Source: a bacterium
Lineage (GTDB): Bacteria; BMS3Abin14
DNA: 26,088 nucleotides
Reading direction: 5' to 3'
Assembly (NCBI GenBank): GCA_029210545.1
Contig: JARGFV010000030.1
Location: 1-26,088 of the forward strand
Positions 1 through 7,517 of the stretch are shown here, in pieces (position 1 is the first letter of the stretch; the number at the start of each line of letters is the position of its first letter). A model generated the notes under the pieces. It saw only the letters and a program-made list of their open reading frames with translations, was not told the origin of the DNA and did not search any database. Both the position numbers and the translations under genes were made by a program.

Positions 1-39
1 GTACCAGGACCGGCGTGTCAAAAACAGACCCCTCAGACA

Positions 40-112
40 CCCCGACCGGAGGCCGGCCCAAACCAATCGCGGATTTCAGGTCCTTCCCTTTTACTGATCC
101 TTGGGCTATCAT
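40..112 (+). repeat. Dispersed repeat, copy 1, ending in a promoter-like hexamer
   Basis: A 38-bp core at 40-77 is identical to 2960-2997. Similarity continues weakly upstream (ggaccgg and an A-run) and downstream, where both copies lead into a GGCTATNATT motif. In this copy the -10-like hexamer is TATCAT at 107-112. The repeat lies just ahead of the exported protein gene at 182. Its left part may be cut by the window edge. Confidence 0.75.
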
Positions 113-181
113 TTGCACCCTTAGTGGCAGTTAGCGGCTGTCGCTTCCAGAATCCTGCCTGACCGCATAGGAAACCACTTT

Positions 182-673
182 ATGAACGGCAACCAGCCAG
201 TGCCGCAGGGCCTGTTCGCCCTGTTTTTTTTCTTTTCCCTTATCGCTTTGATACTGCTGCCGGCTGTCGACAACGCCGCGTCCAACTCGGGACCGGGCAT
301 CGTCCTTTACAGCTACGGCCCCGCCATGATCCAGATGGTTTCGCCGGAAGGGCTGAGGGTCGGCCAGGACATGCTCACCGGGAACCCCCTCACCGAGATC
401 CCGGGAGCGAAAATAGTCAAGGAGCAGGTCAAGGGACGGCCCACCGGATGGACCATCTCCTTCCCGGTTCCGGTCACCGGTCTTTACAGGCTGGAACTGA
501 TTGGCACCGGCAGGGGGGGGGTTGTACTGGACCTCGACGCCCGGGATCGGACGGGCAAGGTGATCAACAGCCACATCTTCAAGCGTGTCCTGGAGGGCGA
601 TACGCTGCGCTTTCTCCTCAGCTACAGCCCCGACCCGGGAAGCGAAAACTCGTTGAAAGAGCAGCGGAACTGA
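182..673 (+). CDS. Exported or membrane-anchored protein of unknown function
   Basis: This 163-residue protein is not recognised. Residues about 11-29 form a very hydrophobic stretch (LFALFFFFSLIALILLPAV) that would act as a signal peptide or N-terminal anchor. The rest is polar and probably periplasmic. It contains alternating hydrophobic strands such as GLYRLELIGTG and GVVLDLDARD, which suggest a beta-sandwich fold; this is inference only. No cysteines or enzyme motifs are seen. The Shine-Dalgarno sequence before the ATG is weak (GGAAA about 8 nt upstream). The gene is followed after 85 bp by the DUF47/phosphate transporter pair, which has its own promoter-like sequence, so a functional link is uncertain. 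Confidence 0.6.
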   Translation: MNGNQPVPQGLFALFFFFSLIALILLPAVDNAASNSGPGIVLYSYGPAMIQMVSPEGLRVGQDMLTGNPLTEIPGAKIVKEQVKGRPTGWTISFPVPVTGLYRLELIGTGRGGVVLDLDARDRTGKVINSHIFKRVLEGDTLRFLLSYSPDPGSENSLKEQRN

Positions 674-702
674 AAGGTTCTTAACAGCCGGCCAGTTTGG
701 TC

Positions 703-730
703 TTGCGGTTTATCCATGCAATGTTATGAT
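703..730 (+). promoter_or_regulatory. Candidate sigma70-type promoter for the phosphate transport pair
   Basis: TTGCGG (703-708) and TATGAT (725-730) are separated by 16 bp and lie 29 bp before the DUF47 start codon. The fit to consensus is moderate. No obvious Pho box was found. Confidence 0.35.
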
Positions 731-758
731 TTTCCCAAATCGGCATTGGAGGTAAGAG

Positions 759-1433
759 ATGAGACGCACGATCTTCGAACTGTTCGCCAAATCGCCTTTC
801 GGTCCCCTGCAGGATCACATGCGGAAAGTCATGGACTGCGTCAGATTGGTTCCCAGCCTTTTCGAGGCCCTCGAGCAGGGCGACAATACCAGGCTTAAGG
901 AAATCTCGGAAAAGGTGGACAAGGCCGAGTTCGAGGCCGACGAGATCAAGAACCAGATCCGCAGCGACCTGCCCAGCACCATCTTCACCCCCGTGGACAG
1001 GGGCGACCTGCTGGATATCCTCCGGTTCCAGGACCGGATCAGCGACGCGGCTGAAGACGTCGCCGTCCTTCTGAACATGAAGGACCTGCCCTTCCCGGAT
1101 GAACTGGCCGCGTACTTCTGGAGGTTCATGGAGCAGGTCATGATCACCGTCGAGCAGTACGCCAAGATCAGTGAGGAGCTTGACGAGTTGATGGAAGCTT
1201 CCTTCGGCGGCGCGGAGGCCGGGAAGGTCATGGAGATGATAACCGTCCTCGGCGAGATGGAGCATGAGACCGACCGGAAACAGCAGGAACTTCTGAAGAA
1301 GCTCCTGACCATGGAGGAAGAGCTTGGAGCCCTGAACATCGTCCTCTGGATGAGGGTGTTCCAACTGGCCGGGGATATCGCCAACGGCGCCGAAAGGACC
1401 GGCAACAGGGTCCGCCTTTTCCTCTCCAAATAA
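759..1433 (+). CDS. DUF47 / PhoU-like protein, partner of the PiT transporter
   Basis: This 224-residue, soluble, all-helical protein has the pattern of the DUF47 (TIGR00153, 'phosphate transport regulator') family. It has an N-terminal segment with PFGPLQDHM, repeated acidic helices (residues about 45-75, KEISEKVDKAEFEADEIKNQ) and a second acidic helix pair around 150-200 (GEMEHETDRKQQELLKKL). In PhoU-like proteins such acidic patches bind metal ions. Members are commonly encoded next to PiT-type transporters and are thought to control them; that is the arrangement here, with only 9 bp to the next gene. The start is supported by GGAGG at the right distance before ATG. Length is normal for the family. 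Confidence 0.92.
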   Translation: MRRTIFELFAKSPFGPLQDHMRKVMDCVRLVPSLFEALEQGDNTRLKEISEKVDKAEFEADEIKNQIRSDLPSTIFTPVDRGDLLDILRFQDRISDAAEDVAVLLNMKDLPFPDELAAYFWRFMEQVMITVEQYAKISEELDELMEASFGGAEAGKVMEMITVLGEMEHETDRKQQELLKKLLTMEEELGALNIVLWMRVFQLAGDIANGAERTGNRVRLFLSK

Positions 1434-1442
1434 CAGGACAAG

Positions 1443-2696
1443 ATGCTCACTCTAAGCCCCTGGATCTTCTGGTTCGGTCTCGCGGCCTGCGCCTACATGG
1501 CCTGGAACATCGGGGCCAACGATGTGGCAAACGCCATGGGAACTTCCGTTGGCTCCCATGCCATTACCATGAAGCAGGCGGTCATTCTGGCCGCCGTTTT
1601 TGAGTTTGCCGGAGCGTTCCTCGTCGGCGGTCACGTCACCGAAACCGTCCGCAAGGGGATCGTATCCACCGAAGCCTTCCAGGGTCATGCCGACCTGTTT
1701 GTCCTGGGCATGCTCGCTGCCCTTCTTGCCGCAGGGATCTGGCTGAACCTTGCCACCTTCCTGGGGCTCCCGGTTTCCACAACCCACTCCATTGTCGGCT
1801 CCGTCGTAGGGTTCGGCCTCGTCGTGGGCGGCATTGGCGCCGTCAACTGGGGCAAGCTCGGGTCGGTCGTCATGAGTTGGTTCATCTCCCCCTTCGCGGG
1901 CGGCCTCATGGCCTGGCTCACCTTCACATTTATCAAGAGGACCGTCCTCACCTCCTGGAACCCGGTGCGCGCCGCCCGCAGAGTCGTTCCCCTCCTGCTC
2001 ATCCCGGTCATGGTTGTCCTGGTCCTGTCCCTGCTTTACAAGGGACTCAAGAACCTGAAGCTCAACGTCGGGTTCAACCAGGCTCTCCTCATCGGGCTTG
2101 CCGTGGGCATCGTGTCCTACATCCTGATGAGGTTTTTTCTCCTTTTCAAGTTCACCCATCGGCCCGGCAAAAGGAAGGAAGCCTCCCAGCAGGTCGAGGA
2201 TATCTTTGCCTACCTCCAGGTGGGCACCGCGTGTTACGTGGCCTTCGCCCACGGGGCCAACGACGTGGCCAACGCCATCGGCCCCTTCGCCGCCATCGTG
2301 GCGGTGTTCAAAAGCGGCGACCTGTCCATGGCGGTACCGGTTCCCATGTGGGTGCTCGGCCTGGGAGGGGTCGGCATTGTCGTTGGCCTGGGAACCTGGG
2401 GGTACAAGGTCATTGAGACCATCGGCAACAAGATCACCTCCATCACCCCTTCACGCGGTTTTTCGGCCGAGTTCGCCACGGCTACGACGGTCCTCATCTG
2501 TTCCAAGATGGGGCTGCCCGTGTCGACCAGCCACACCCTGGTAGGCTCGGTCATCGGCGTGGGGCTGGCCCGCGGGATCGCGGCGTTAAACCTGAAGGTC
2601 ATCCGCAACATCGTAAACTCCTGGCTCATCACCGTCCCGGCCACCGCAGTCGTCACCATTGTCATTTTTCTTCTTCTTAAGGCAGTGGCCCTTTAG
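1443..2696 (+). CDS. pit: PiT family inorganic phosphate transporter
   Basis: This 417-residue inner-membrane protein has about ten membrane segments. The family's duplicated signature is clear: GANDVANAMGTSVGS near residue 24 and HGANDVANAIGPFAAIV near residue 275. Each is followed in its half by a PVSTTHSIVGSVVG or PVSTSHTLVGSVIG motif. PiT proteins take up metal-phosphate complexes by symport with protons or sodium. A hydrophilic loop (about 235-255) separates the halves. The gene lies 9 bp after the DUF47 gene and is almost certainly co-transcribed with it. AGGAC precedes the ATG. Confidence 0.95.
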   Translation: MLTLSPWIFWFGLAACAYMAWNIGANDVANAMGTSVGSHAITMKQAVILAAVFEFAGAFLVGGHVTETVRKGIVSTEAFQGHADLFVLGMLAALLAAGIWLNLATFLGLPVSTTHSIVGSVVGFGLVVGGIGAVNWGKLGSVVMSWFISPFAGGLMAWLTFTFIKRTVLTSWNPVRAARRVVPLLLIPVMVVLVLSLLYKGLKNLKLNVGFNQALLIGLAVGIVSYILMRFFLLFKFTHRPGKRKEASQQVEDIFAYLQVGTACYVAFAHGANDVANAIGPFAAIVAVFKSGDLSMAVPVPMWVLGLGGVGIVVGLGTWGYKVIETIGNKITSITPSRGFSAEFATATTVLICSKMGLPVSTSHTLVGSVIGVGLARGIAALNLKVIRNIVNSWLITVPATAVVTIVIFLLLKAVAL

Positions 2697-2718
2697 GGAG
2701 TTTTTCTTCTCCCTTCTC

Positions 2719-2758
2719 CCCCAAAATCGCGATTGATCTGGTTTCCGCGATTTTGGGG
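2719..2758. repeat. Perfect 13-bp inverted repeat downstream of pit
   Basis: Arms at 2719-2731 and 2746-2758 are perfectly complementary around a 14-nt loop. The T-run lies upstream (2701-2705) and an A-run follows, so it is not a standard intrinsic terminator on either strand. The arms contain the AATCGCG motif that also occurs in the repeat core at 2960-2997, so it may be a related palindrome. Confidence 0.7.
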
Positions 2759-2845
2759 ATAAAAAAACCTTGTTGGCATCGGGCTTCCCGATCTGGTGGA
2801 CGGTTCTGAAAACAGCGGGTTTCGTGTTCCCGAGGGGGAACCATA

Positions 2846-3000
2846 CCCGAAATCCGACGATTGGACCCCTCCGGTCGGGGTCAGGGCGTCGATCAACAGT
2901 TCCTGACGCTGCCCGGACACGTTCTTCGGACCCGGACCGAAAAAACGGTCTCTCCGATGCCCCGACCGGAGGCCGGCCCAAACCAATCGCGGATTTCGGG
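2846..3000. repeat. Imperfect long inverted repeat containing repeat copy 2
   Basis: The left arm (2846-2880: CCCGAAATCCG, GATTGG, CCGGTCGGGG) is an inverted, slightly shortened copy of the right arm (2960-3000). The right arm contains the 38-bp core shared with 40-77. About 80 bp lies between the arms. The whole 2697-3075 interval holds no gene that I can support. It consists of this element, the smaller hairpin before it and a promoter after it. Confidence 0.7.
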
Positions 3001-3013
3001 CCCTCCTCCCCGT

Positions 3014-3043
3014 TTGCCTTACCACAACTCAAGAGGCTATAAT
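3014..3043 (+). promoter_or_regulatory. Candidate promoter with a perfect TATAAT box
   Basis: TTGCCT (3014-3019) and TATAAT (3038-3043) are 18 bp apart. They lie 33 bp before the preferred start of the zinc-ribbon gene. A second TATAAT (3051-3056) follows. The promoter abuts the dispersed repeat, as the weaker TATCAT does in copy 1. Confidence 0.5.
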
Positions 3044-3075
3044 TACACCTTATAATGATAACGGAAGGGATCCGG

Positions 3076-3651
3076 ATGGCGCACAGGGGACAGAAGCACG
3101 AAAGGATCATCTACGAGGAAAAGCCTCTGTGCGGGAGGTGCGGGGCTGATATCGTCGGCGTCATTCCCCGGTGGAGGAATGAAAAACCCCTGTGCCGTGA
3201 GTGCACCTTTGAACTCGAGCAGCTGGCAGCAAAGCCGCGTGTTCGCGGGATCTCGGTAGAGGAGAAGGAACCTCTCACACCTGAAGAGAAGCAGCGGAGA
3301 GCCGTCCTTTTCGGAGTCCTCGCGGTGGCGCTTCTGGCTCTCGGCCTCCGGACATGGTACATCGCTCCCCTGCTCAAATCGCCCCAGCCCCTTCGCCACG
3401 GAACCTTCGAGACCGACGCCGGCACGGACCGGTGCATCGAGGAGTTGTGGAAGATCTCCCGGCAGCTCCAGGACAAAAAGCTGTCCAGCCCCATGCCGCT
3501 GTGTCCACTCTCAGGAAAGCCCTATGAAGTGATCGAGGTCGAGAACGACACCATTGTCAACTGCCCCAACCCTGGTGAGCACAGCCTCACCAGGCTGGGC
3601 GTCAGCCGCAAAAAGCCCATCCCCCTGGCCCTGGCCGGGAGCCGGCCATGA
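3076..3651 (+). CDS. Zinc-ribbon, single-pass membrane protein with pilin-like C-terminal domain
   Basis: This 191-residue protein has three parts. Residues about 18-45 carry CGRC and CREC pairs about 20 residues apart, as in a zinc ribbon. A membrane helix lies at about 75-98 (AVLFGVLAVALLALGL). The C-terminal domain contains CPLSGKPYEV followed by NCPNPGEH, a two-cysteine pattern common at the ends of type IV pilin-like proteins. The start at 3076 is preferred because GGAAGGG lies 6 nt upstream; the ATG at 3055 has no ribosome site and overlaps a possible -10 box. The stop overlaps the prepilin start (ATGA), so the two are translationally coupled. The gene family is not recognised by name; a role in pilus or secretion assembly is inference. 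Confidence 0.65.
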   Translation: MAHRGQKHERIIYEEKPLCGRCGADIVGVIPRWRNEKPLCRECTFELEQLAAKPRVRGISVEEKEPLTPEEKQRRAVLFGVLAVALLALGLRTWYIAPLLKSPQPLRHGTFETDAGTDRCIEELWKISRQLQDKKLSSPMPLCPLSGKPYEVIEVENDTIVNCPNPGEHSLTRLGVSRKKPIPLALAGSRP

Positions 3652-4037
3652 AAAAAACACGATCGGACGGAAAGGGCAGGATCCCGGGACAGGGGGGATG
3701 GTCCATCTCCGAGCTTCTCATCGCTGTCGCGGTCATGGGCTTTCTGGCTTCGGTGGCCATCCCCTCCTTCATCAGCAACCTGGAACGGAGCCACGCCACC
3801 ACCTGCATCATATACCGGCAGAACATGCAGACTGCGGCTGACTACTACATCAAGACCAACAACCTCCAGCCCGGCGACCCCATGCCGACTCTCAGCCTCC
3901 TGGTGAGTGAAAATCTGCTTCCCAATGTGGACAGCTGCCCATCCGGCGGCACTTACGTCTGGTCCAACCCGAATTACCAGGGGAACACCGTCCCGTTCCT
4001 CATCAGCTGCTCGATCCACTTCGTGGTGGGCATGTAG
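3648..4037 (+). CDS. Type IV pilin-like (prepilin) protein
   Basis: This 129-residue protein carries a class III signal peptide. A short basic leader ends in GQGG, followed by WSISELLIAVAVMGFLASVAIP. Cleavage after the second Gly would leave Glu at position +5, as the prepilin peptidase and assembly machinery require. Position +1 is Trp rather than the usual Phe. The mature domain is short, with CPSGGTYVW and a final CSIHF motif that could form the C-terminal disulfide loop of minor pilins or pseudopilins. It overlaps the upstream gene by 4 bp. No pilus assembly genes are nearby, so it would rely on machinery encoded elsewhere. Confidence 0.85.
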   Translation: MKKTRSDGKGRIPGQGGWSISELLIAVAVMGFLASVAIPSFISNLERSHATTCIIYRQNMQTAADYYIKTNNLQPGDPMPTLSLLVSENLLPNVDSCPSGGTYVWSNPNYQGNTVPFLISCSIHFVVGM

Positions 4038-4076
4038 AAAATTCCGATGGCCAACCGCCATCTGCATTTTCTACAT
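4032..4076 (+). other. Hairpin overlapping the prepilin stop codon
   Basis: An 11-bp perfect stem (4032-4042 with 4066-4076) is topped by a second 5-bp stem (4046-4050 with 4058-4062). The stop codon at 4035-4037 lies in the left arm. No T-run follows, so this may be a 3'-end stabiliser or a non-canonical terminator. Confidence 0.5.
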
Positions 4077-4183
4077 TTGATTCAACAACCTTATTGTGAG
4101 AATGTATCGGGCCGAAGCAGGCAGCGGGACCAGCACCTTTCAGCTGCCTGTGAAACTTTTCCGACATCCAGAAAGAGACGGTC

Positions 4184-5992
4184 ATGCAAGCACCAAAAGA
4201 CAACCACACTTTTTTCATACCGGTCATGGGGATCGGTTTTACCATCGACACCCCGGTAAAGCTGGCGAGGTACGGGATATCCTCCGTGATCTCCCTCGTG
4301 GATGACACCTTCATCGAGCAGATGCGCAAGTATTACTGTGAGAAGACAGGGGAACCATACGAGGAGATCGGCAGGAACGAAAAAGACTGGCGGGCCGACA
4401 GGATCACCGCCTATCTGAACATGGTGGACTGCATCGTCGCCAGGCAGGTCGAGGCCCTGAAGGCCTCTCCCTTTGAAGCGGACAGCGAGATCACCAGGTA
4501 CTTCCAGCTTCTGCCCGAGTCCCCTCTGAAAGACAAGTACCGGAAAATGCTTGAGAGCACGGACCCCGGGGAAAAGAGGCAACTCCAGGACATCCTTCGC
4601 GCCAGCGCGAACCCGGGGAGCATCGACGTCAACATCATGACCAAGGTGGACAGGATGTACTATGAGAAAGGGGCAGCCCTCCCACCGGAGTTCTCCGACG
4701 CCAGGGCAGCCCTGAGGGGATACGCCAACAGCGACCTGGAATCCTCTATTGTTTTTTCGGCCGGCCTGAACCCGTCTCTTTACAGCTACATCGCCAACTT
4801 CCCCGACTTTTTCCCGGAGAAGAGCGGCAGGATCAAGAAGAAGATCGTACTGAAGGTCAGCGATTACCGCTCCGCGGTCGTGCAGGCCCGCTTCCTTGCC
4901 AAAAAGGGGCTCTGGGTATCCGAGTACCGTATTGAGTCCGGCCTGAACTGCGGCGGACACGCTTTCGCTGCCAAGGGCCACCTCATGGGCCCCATCCTCG
5001 AGGAGTTCAGATCGAAACGCGAAGAGCTTGCCGCCCAGACCTTCGCGGTGCTCAAAAAGGCCCTTGGCGATGCACCCCTGCCGGACTCCACTCGCATGCG
5101 TATCACCGTCTCGGGAGGCATCGGCACCAGCGAGGAGCACGAATTTCTGAAAAAATATTACGATGTGGACGGGGCCGGGTGGGGAACGCCTTTCCTCCTG
5201 GTGCCTGAGGCCACCAACGTGGATGATGAACACCTGGAAAAACTGTGCAATGCCGGCGATGAAGACGTATTTTTAAGCGCCGCCTCTCCCCTGACGGTCC
5301 CCTTCTGGAACCTCAGGAACTCCAGTTCCGAGGAGCACCGAAGAATACTCATCGAGGCCGGCACGCCGGGCAGCGCCTGCCCCAAGGGTCACGCCAAGAT
5401 TTTCAACACCGAATTTACGGCCAAACCCAACTGCATCGCCGCCAGAAGCTATGTGAAGAAAAAACTGGCAAAGATCGACTCCGGTGATTACACCGACGAA
5501 CAGCGCCGGTGGTACAGGGAGGACGTATTGGCAAAATCGTGCATCTGCCACGACCTCTCCGGAGGCGCTACGCGCAAACTGGGCATCGATCCCGACGCCC
5601 TCACTGCTGTCTGCTGCGGGCCGGGCATCGTCAACTACTCGAAGATCGCCACATTGGAAGAGATGGTGGGGCACATCTACGGACGGCTATCACTGCTGAC
5701 CAGGTCCGATCGGCCCCACATGTTCATCAAGGAGATGATGCTCTACATCGAGTATCTGTCGGAGGAGATCCGCCGGCTGTCCCTCGGGGTGGCCGAAAAC
5801 GCCCCCTCCTACTTCGCCGAGTTCAAGGAGAACCTGCTTTCCGGTATCGACTACTATCGCGGCCTCGCCGAACAGTTCGTAGAGGACACGAAGAACAGGT
5901 TTCTGGACGACCTCCAGGCCCAGCGGGACGCCATCGAAAGGATCTTCGAGACCTTGTCGGCGGAAATGGGGGGGGAGAAAGCTATCAGTTAA
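4184..5992 (+). CDS. Nitronate monooxygenase-like TIM-barrel protein with Cys-rich helical C-terminal region
   Basis: This 602-residue cytoplasmic protein belongs to no family I can name with certainty. Residues 10-345 resemble the flavin TIM barrel of nitronate monooxygenases. The N-terminus FFIPVMGIGFTIDTP fits the barrel entry strand. CGGHAF (256-261) fits the family's GGH active-site segment. SGGIGT (310-315) followed by GWGTPFLLVPEA (332-343) fits the phosphate-binding end of the FMN site. An insertion of about 170 residues (45-215) interrupts the N-terminal half. The C-terminal part has cysteines at 399, 417, 453, 455, 477 and 478 (ACPKGH, SCICHDLSGG, VCCGPG) that could bind metal or an Fe-S cluster, then about 110 residues of helix. 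The start follows AAAGAG. Flavin use is inferred, not shown. Confidence 0.6.
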   Translation: MQAPKDNHTFFIPVMGIGFTIDTPVKLARYGISSVISLVDDTFIEQMRKYYCEKTGEPYEEIGRNEKDWRADRITAYLNMVDCIVARQVEALKASPFEADSEITRYFQLLPESPLKDKYRKMLESTDPGEKRQLQDILRASANPGSIDVNIMTKVDRMYYEKGAALPPEFSDARAALRGYANSDLESSIVFSAGLNPSLYSYIANFPDFFPEKSGRIKKKIVLKVSDYRSAVVQARFLAKKGLWVSEYRIESGLNCGGHAFAAKGHLMGPILEEFRSKREELAAQTFAVLKKALGDAPLPDSTRMRITVSGGIGTSEEHEFLKKYYDVDGAGWGTPFLLVPEATNVDDEHLEKLCNAGDEDVFLSAASPLTVPFWNLRNSSSEEHRRILIEAGTPGSACPKGHAKIFNTEFTAKPNCIAARSYVKKKLAKIDSGDYTDEQRRWYREDVLAKSCICHDLSGGATRKLGIDPDALTAVCCGPGIVNYSKIATLEEMVGHIYGRLSLLTRSDRPHMFIKEMMLYIEYLSEEIRRLSLGVAENAPSYFAEFKENLLSGIDYYRGLAEQFVEDTKNRFLDDLQAQRDAIERIFETLSAEMGGEKAIS

Positions 5993-6010
5993 CGGTTTTG
6001 CCGTTTACAG

Positions 6011-6192
6011 TTGATGACTTCGCAAAAAGTCATCAACGCGCCCCGCGCGGGGCGCCCAAATCAATGGCAAGCTGCGCCCGGGAAGGGCGCCCGGATCAGT
6101 GACTGAAATACAGGTCACTGATCCGTGAGGAAAGGGAAAACCACGCTTTTCCCTTTCCGTGGAGCGAAAAGTCCCGGACTGGACTTTTTGCG
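6011..6192. repeat. Composite palindromic element with short terminal inverted repeats
   Basis: The element has an 11-bp CGCAAAAAGTC (6021-6031) inverted at 6182-6192. Inside are several perfect hairpins: 6011-6036 (10-bp stem), 6038-6055 (18-bp palindrome), 6092-6125 (12-bp stem, 10-nt loop) and 6129-6158 (12-bp stem, 6-nt loop). The first two recur at 26012-26056. The rest of the 5993-6340 interval holds no supported gene; 5988-6014 has degenerate 7-bp-period sequence (CAGTTAA, CGGTTTT). Confidence 0.75.
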
Positions 6193-6330
6193 ACCCTGTC
6201 ACAGTTTTATGACAGATCGCGACTTCAGGCACTATCTTAAATGACCGAACGGGCGGCCAAGGCAAACTTGCCGCCCTTCTTTATTACAGGCCCGATCAAT
6301 CCAGACCAGATACAAGACACCGGACACCCG

Positions 6331-6355
6331 CTGGTAAAGCTCAAAGCTTTACCAG
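6331..6355 (-). other. Hairpin overlapping the oxidoreductase stop codon
   Basis: A perfect 11-bp stem with a 3-nt loop (6331-6341 with 6345-6355) spans the minus-strand stop at 6341-6343. No T-run follows on the minus strand, so it is not a classical terminator. Confidence 0.5.
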
Positions 6356-7336
6356 CACTCTTCCTTTCACCTTTCCTGCCAGGATCTCGTCGATCTTCGC
6401 ATCGAGCCCGGGCAGACCAACCTCACTCACCATCTGACCCGGATTATCAGGCTTCCACTCCCCGGCCAGCCGGGACCACACCTGCAGCCTGGGCTCCATG
6501 GGCACCTGGACCGAGTCGATCCCGACAAGGCTGACGCCCCTGAGGATAAAGGGAAAGACGTTCAGGGGCAGGTCCGGTGAACCGACCAGTCCGCAGCAGG
6601 TAACGACCCCGCCGTAGCGGGTGGCCTTTACCGCGGCGGCCAGGGTATCGCCTCCCACCACATCCACACCGCCGGCCCAGCGTTCCTTCATCATGGGGCG
6701 GTCGGCGCCCACGAGTACATCCTCACGGCCCAGGACCTGGGCCGCCCCAAGGGATTCGAGAAAGGGGGCGGCCTCGGGCTTGCCTGTGACAGCCGTCACC
6801 CGGTATCCGGCCTTTGCGAGGATAGACACCGCCATGCTGCCGACCCCGCCCGTGGCTCCGGTAACCAGGATGTCGCCGTCGGCCGGGACCACCCCGCCGT
6901 GTTCCAGTCCAAGGACGCAAAGAGCGGCCGTGAAACCGGCGGTGCCGAGGGCCATGCTCTCTGCCAGGGTCAGGCCGGCCGGCAGCGGCACGGCCCACTG
7001 TGACGGGACCCGGATGTACTCACCGAAACCGCCCGGCGTGTTCATCCCCAGGTCGTAGCCTGTGACCACCACCTCGTCTCCCTCCCGGAAAGCTCCCGTA
7101 TCACACCTGACGACCTCGCCGGCCGCGTCGATCCCCGGCGTGTGGGGAAAGGTCCTGGTGACCCCCTTGTTCCCCGTGGCCGACAGGGCGTCCTTGTAGT
7201 TGAGGGACGAGTACCGGACCCTTATGAGCAGATCTCCCTCCGGCAGGTCGTCCACATTGCGTGTGATGATCTTCCTGGTAAAGGTATTCGGTTCGGTCTC
7301 TTCGACGAGCATGCAACTGTATTCCGGTTGGGACAT
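6341..7336 (-). CDS. YhdH/YhfP-family quinone oxidoreductase (acrylyl-CoA reductase-like)
   Basis: This 331-residue soluble medium-chain dehydrogenase/reductase belongs to the YhdH/AcuI branch. The N-terminal GroES-like domain has SSLNYKDAL (43-51) and PGIDAAGEV (68-76). The Rossmann domain has GATGGVGSMAVSILAKAGY (160-178). There are no structural zinc-binding cysteines, as expected for this branch. Characterised relatives reduce acryloyl-CoA with NADPH; other members have unknown substrates. The start at 7336 is chosen because AAGGAGG lies just upstream; a longer reading frame to 7408 would add a non-conserved leader. The nearest minus-strand gene upstream is the DUF1622 gene, about 180 bp away. 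Confidence 0.93.
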   Translation of the reverse strand: MSQPEYSCMLVEETEPNTFTRKIITRNVDDLPEGDLLIRVRYSSLNYKDALSATGNKGVTRTFPHTPGIDAAGEVVRCDTGAFREGDEVVVTGYDLGMNTPGGFGEYIRVPSQWAVPLPAGLTLAESMALGTAGFTAALCVLGLEHGGVVPADGDILVTGATGGVGSMAVSILAKAGYRVTAVTGKPEAAPFLESLGAAQVLGREDVLVGADRPMMKERWAGGVDVVGGDTLAAAVKATRYGGVVTCCGLVGSPDLPLNVFPFILRGVSLVGIDSVQVPMEPRLQVWSRLAGEWKPDNPGQMVSEVGLPGLDAKIDEILAGKVKGRVLVKL

Positions 7337-7517
7337 GGGAAGCCTCCTTTCATCCTGTTCAGCATAAAAGGTAAGTGACGAAAAAGAAAGGTGTGACCAG
7401 GAGGCCATGAACGGGAGGGGTTCCCGGCTGGAGAGTGCAGAGCAACCCGGGTAAGGCCTTTCATGCTCTGACGGTTTTTCCTCCGCACCCTGTACGGCGG
7501 ACGCAGGGGCTGATCCG

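Noticed and set aside
2719-2758. Hairpin after pit as an intrinsic terminator
   Set aside because: It is followed by A-rich, not T-rich, sequence on the coding strand, and by no T-run on the other strand.
2586-3110. Minus-strand frames across the 2.7-3.1 kb gap
   Set aside because: They run over palindromic repeats and the end of pit, and show no protein-like pattern.
4091-5233. 380-codon minus-strand frame
   Set aside because: It is the shadow of the nitronate-monooxygenase-like gene, whose sense frame has coherent motifs.
6005-6265. Minus-strand frame with IWAPRAGRVDDFLRSHQ
   Set aside because: It is the translation of the palindromic repeat; the same peptide-like string arises from the copy at 26012-26067.
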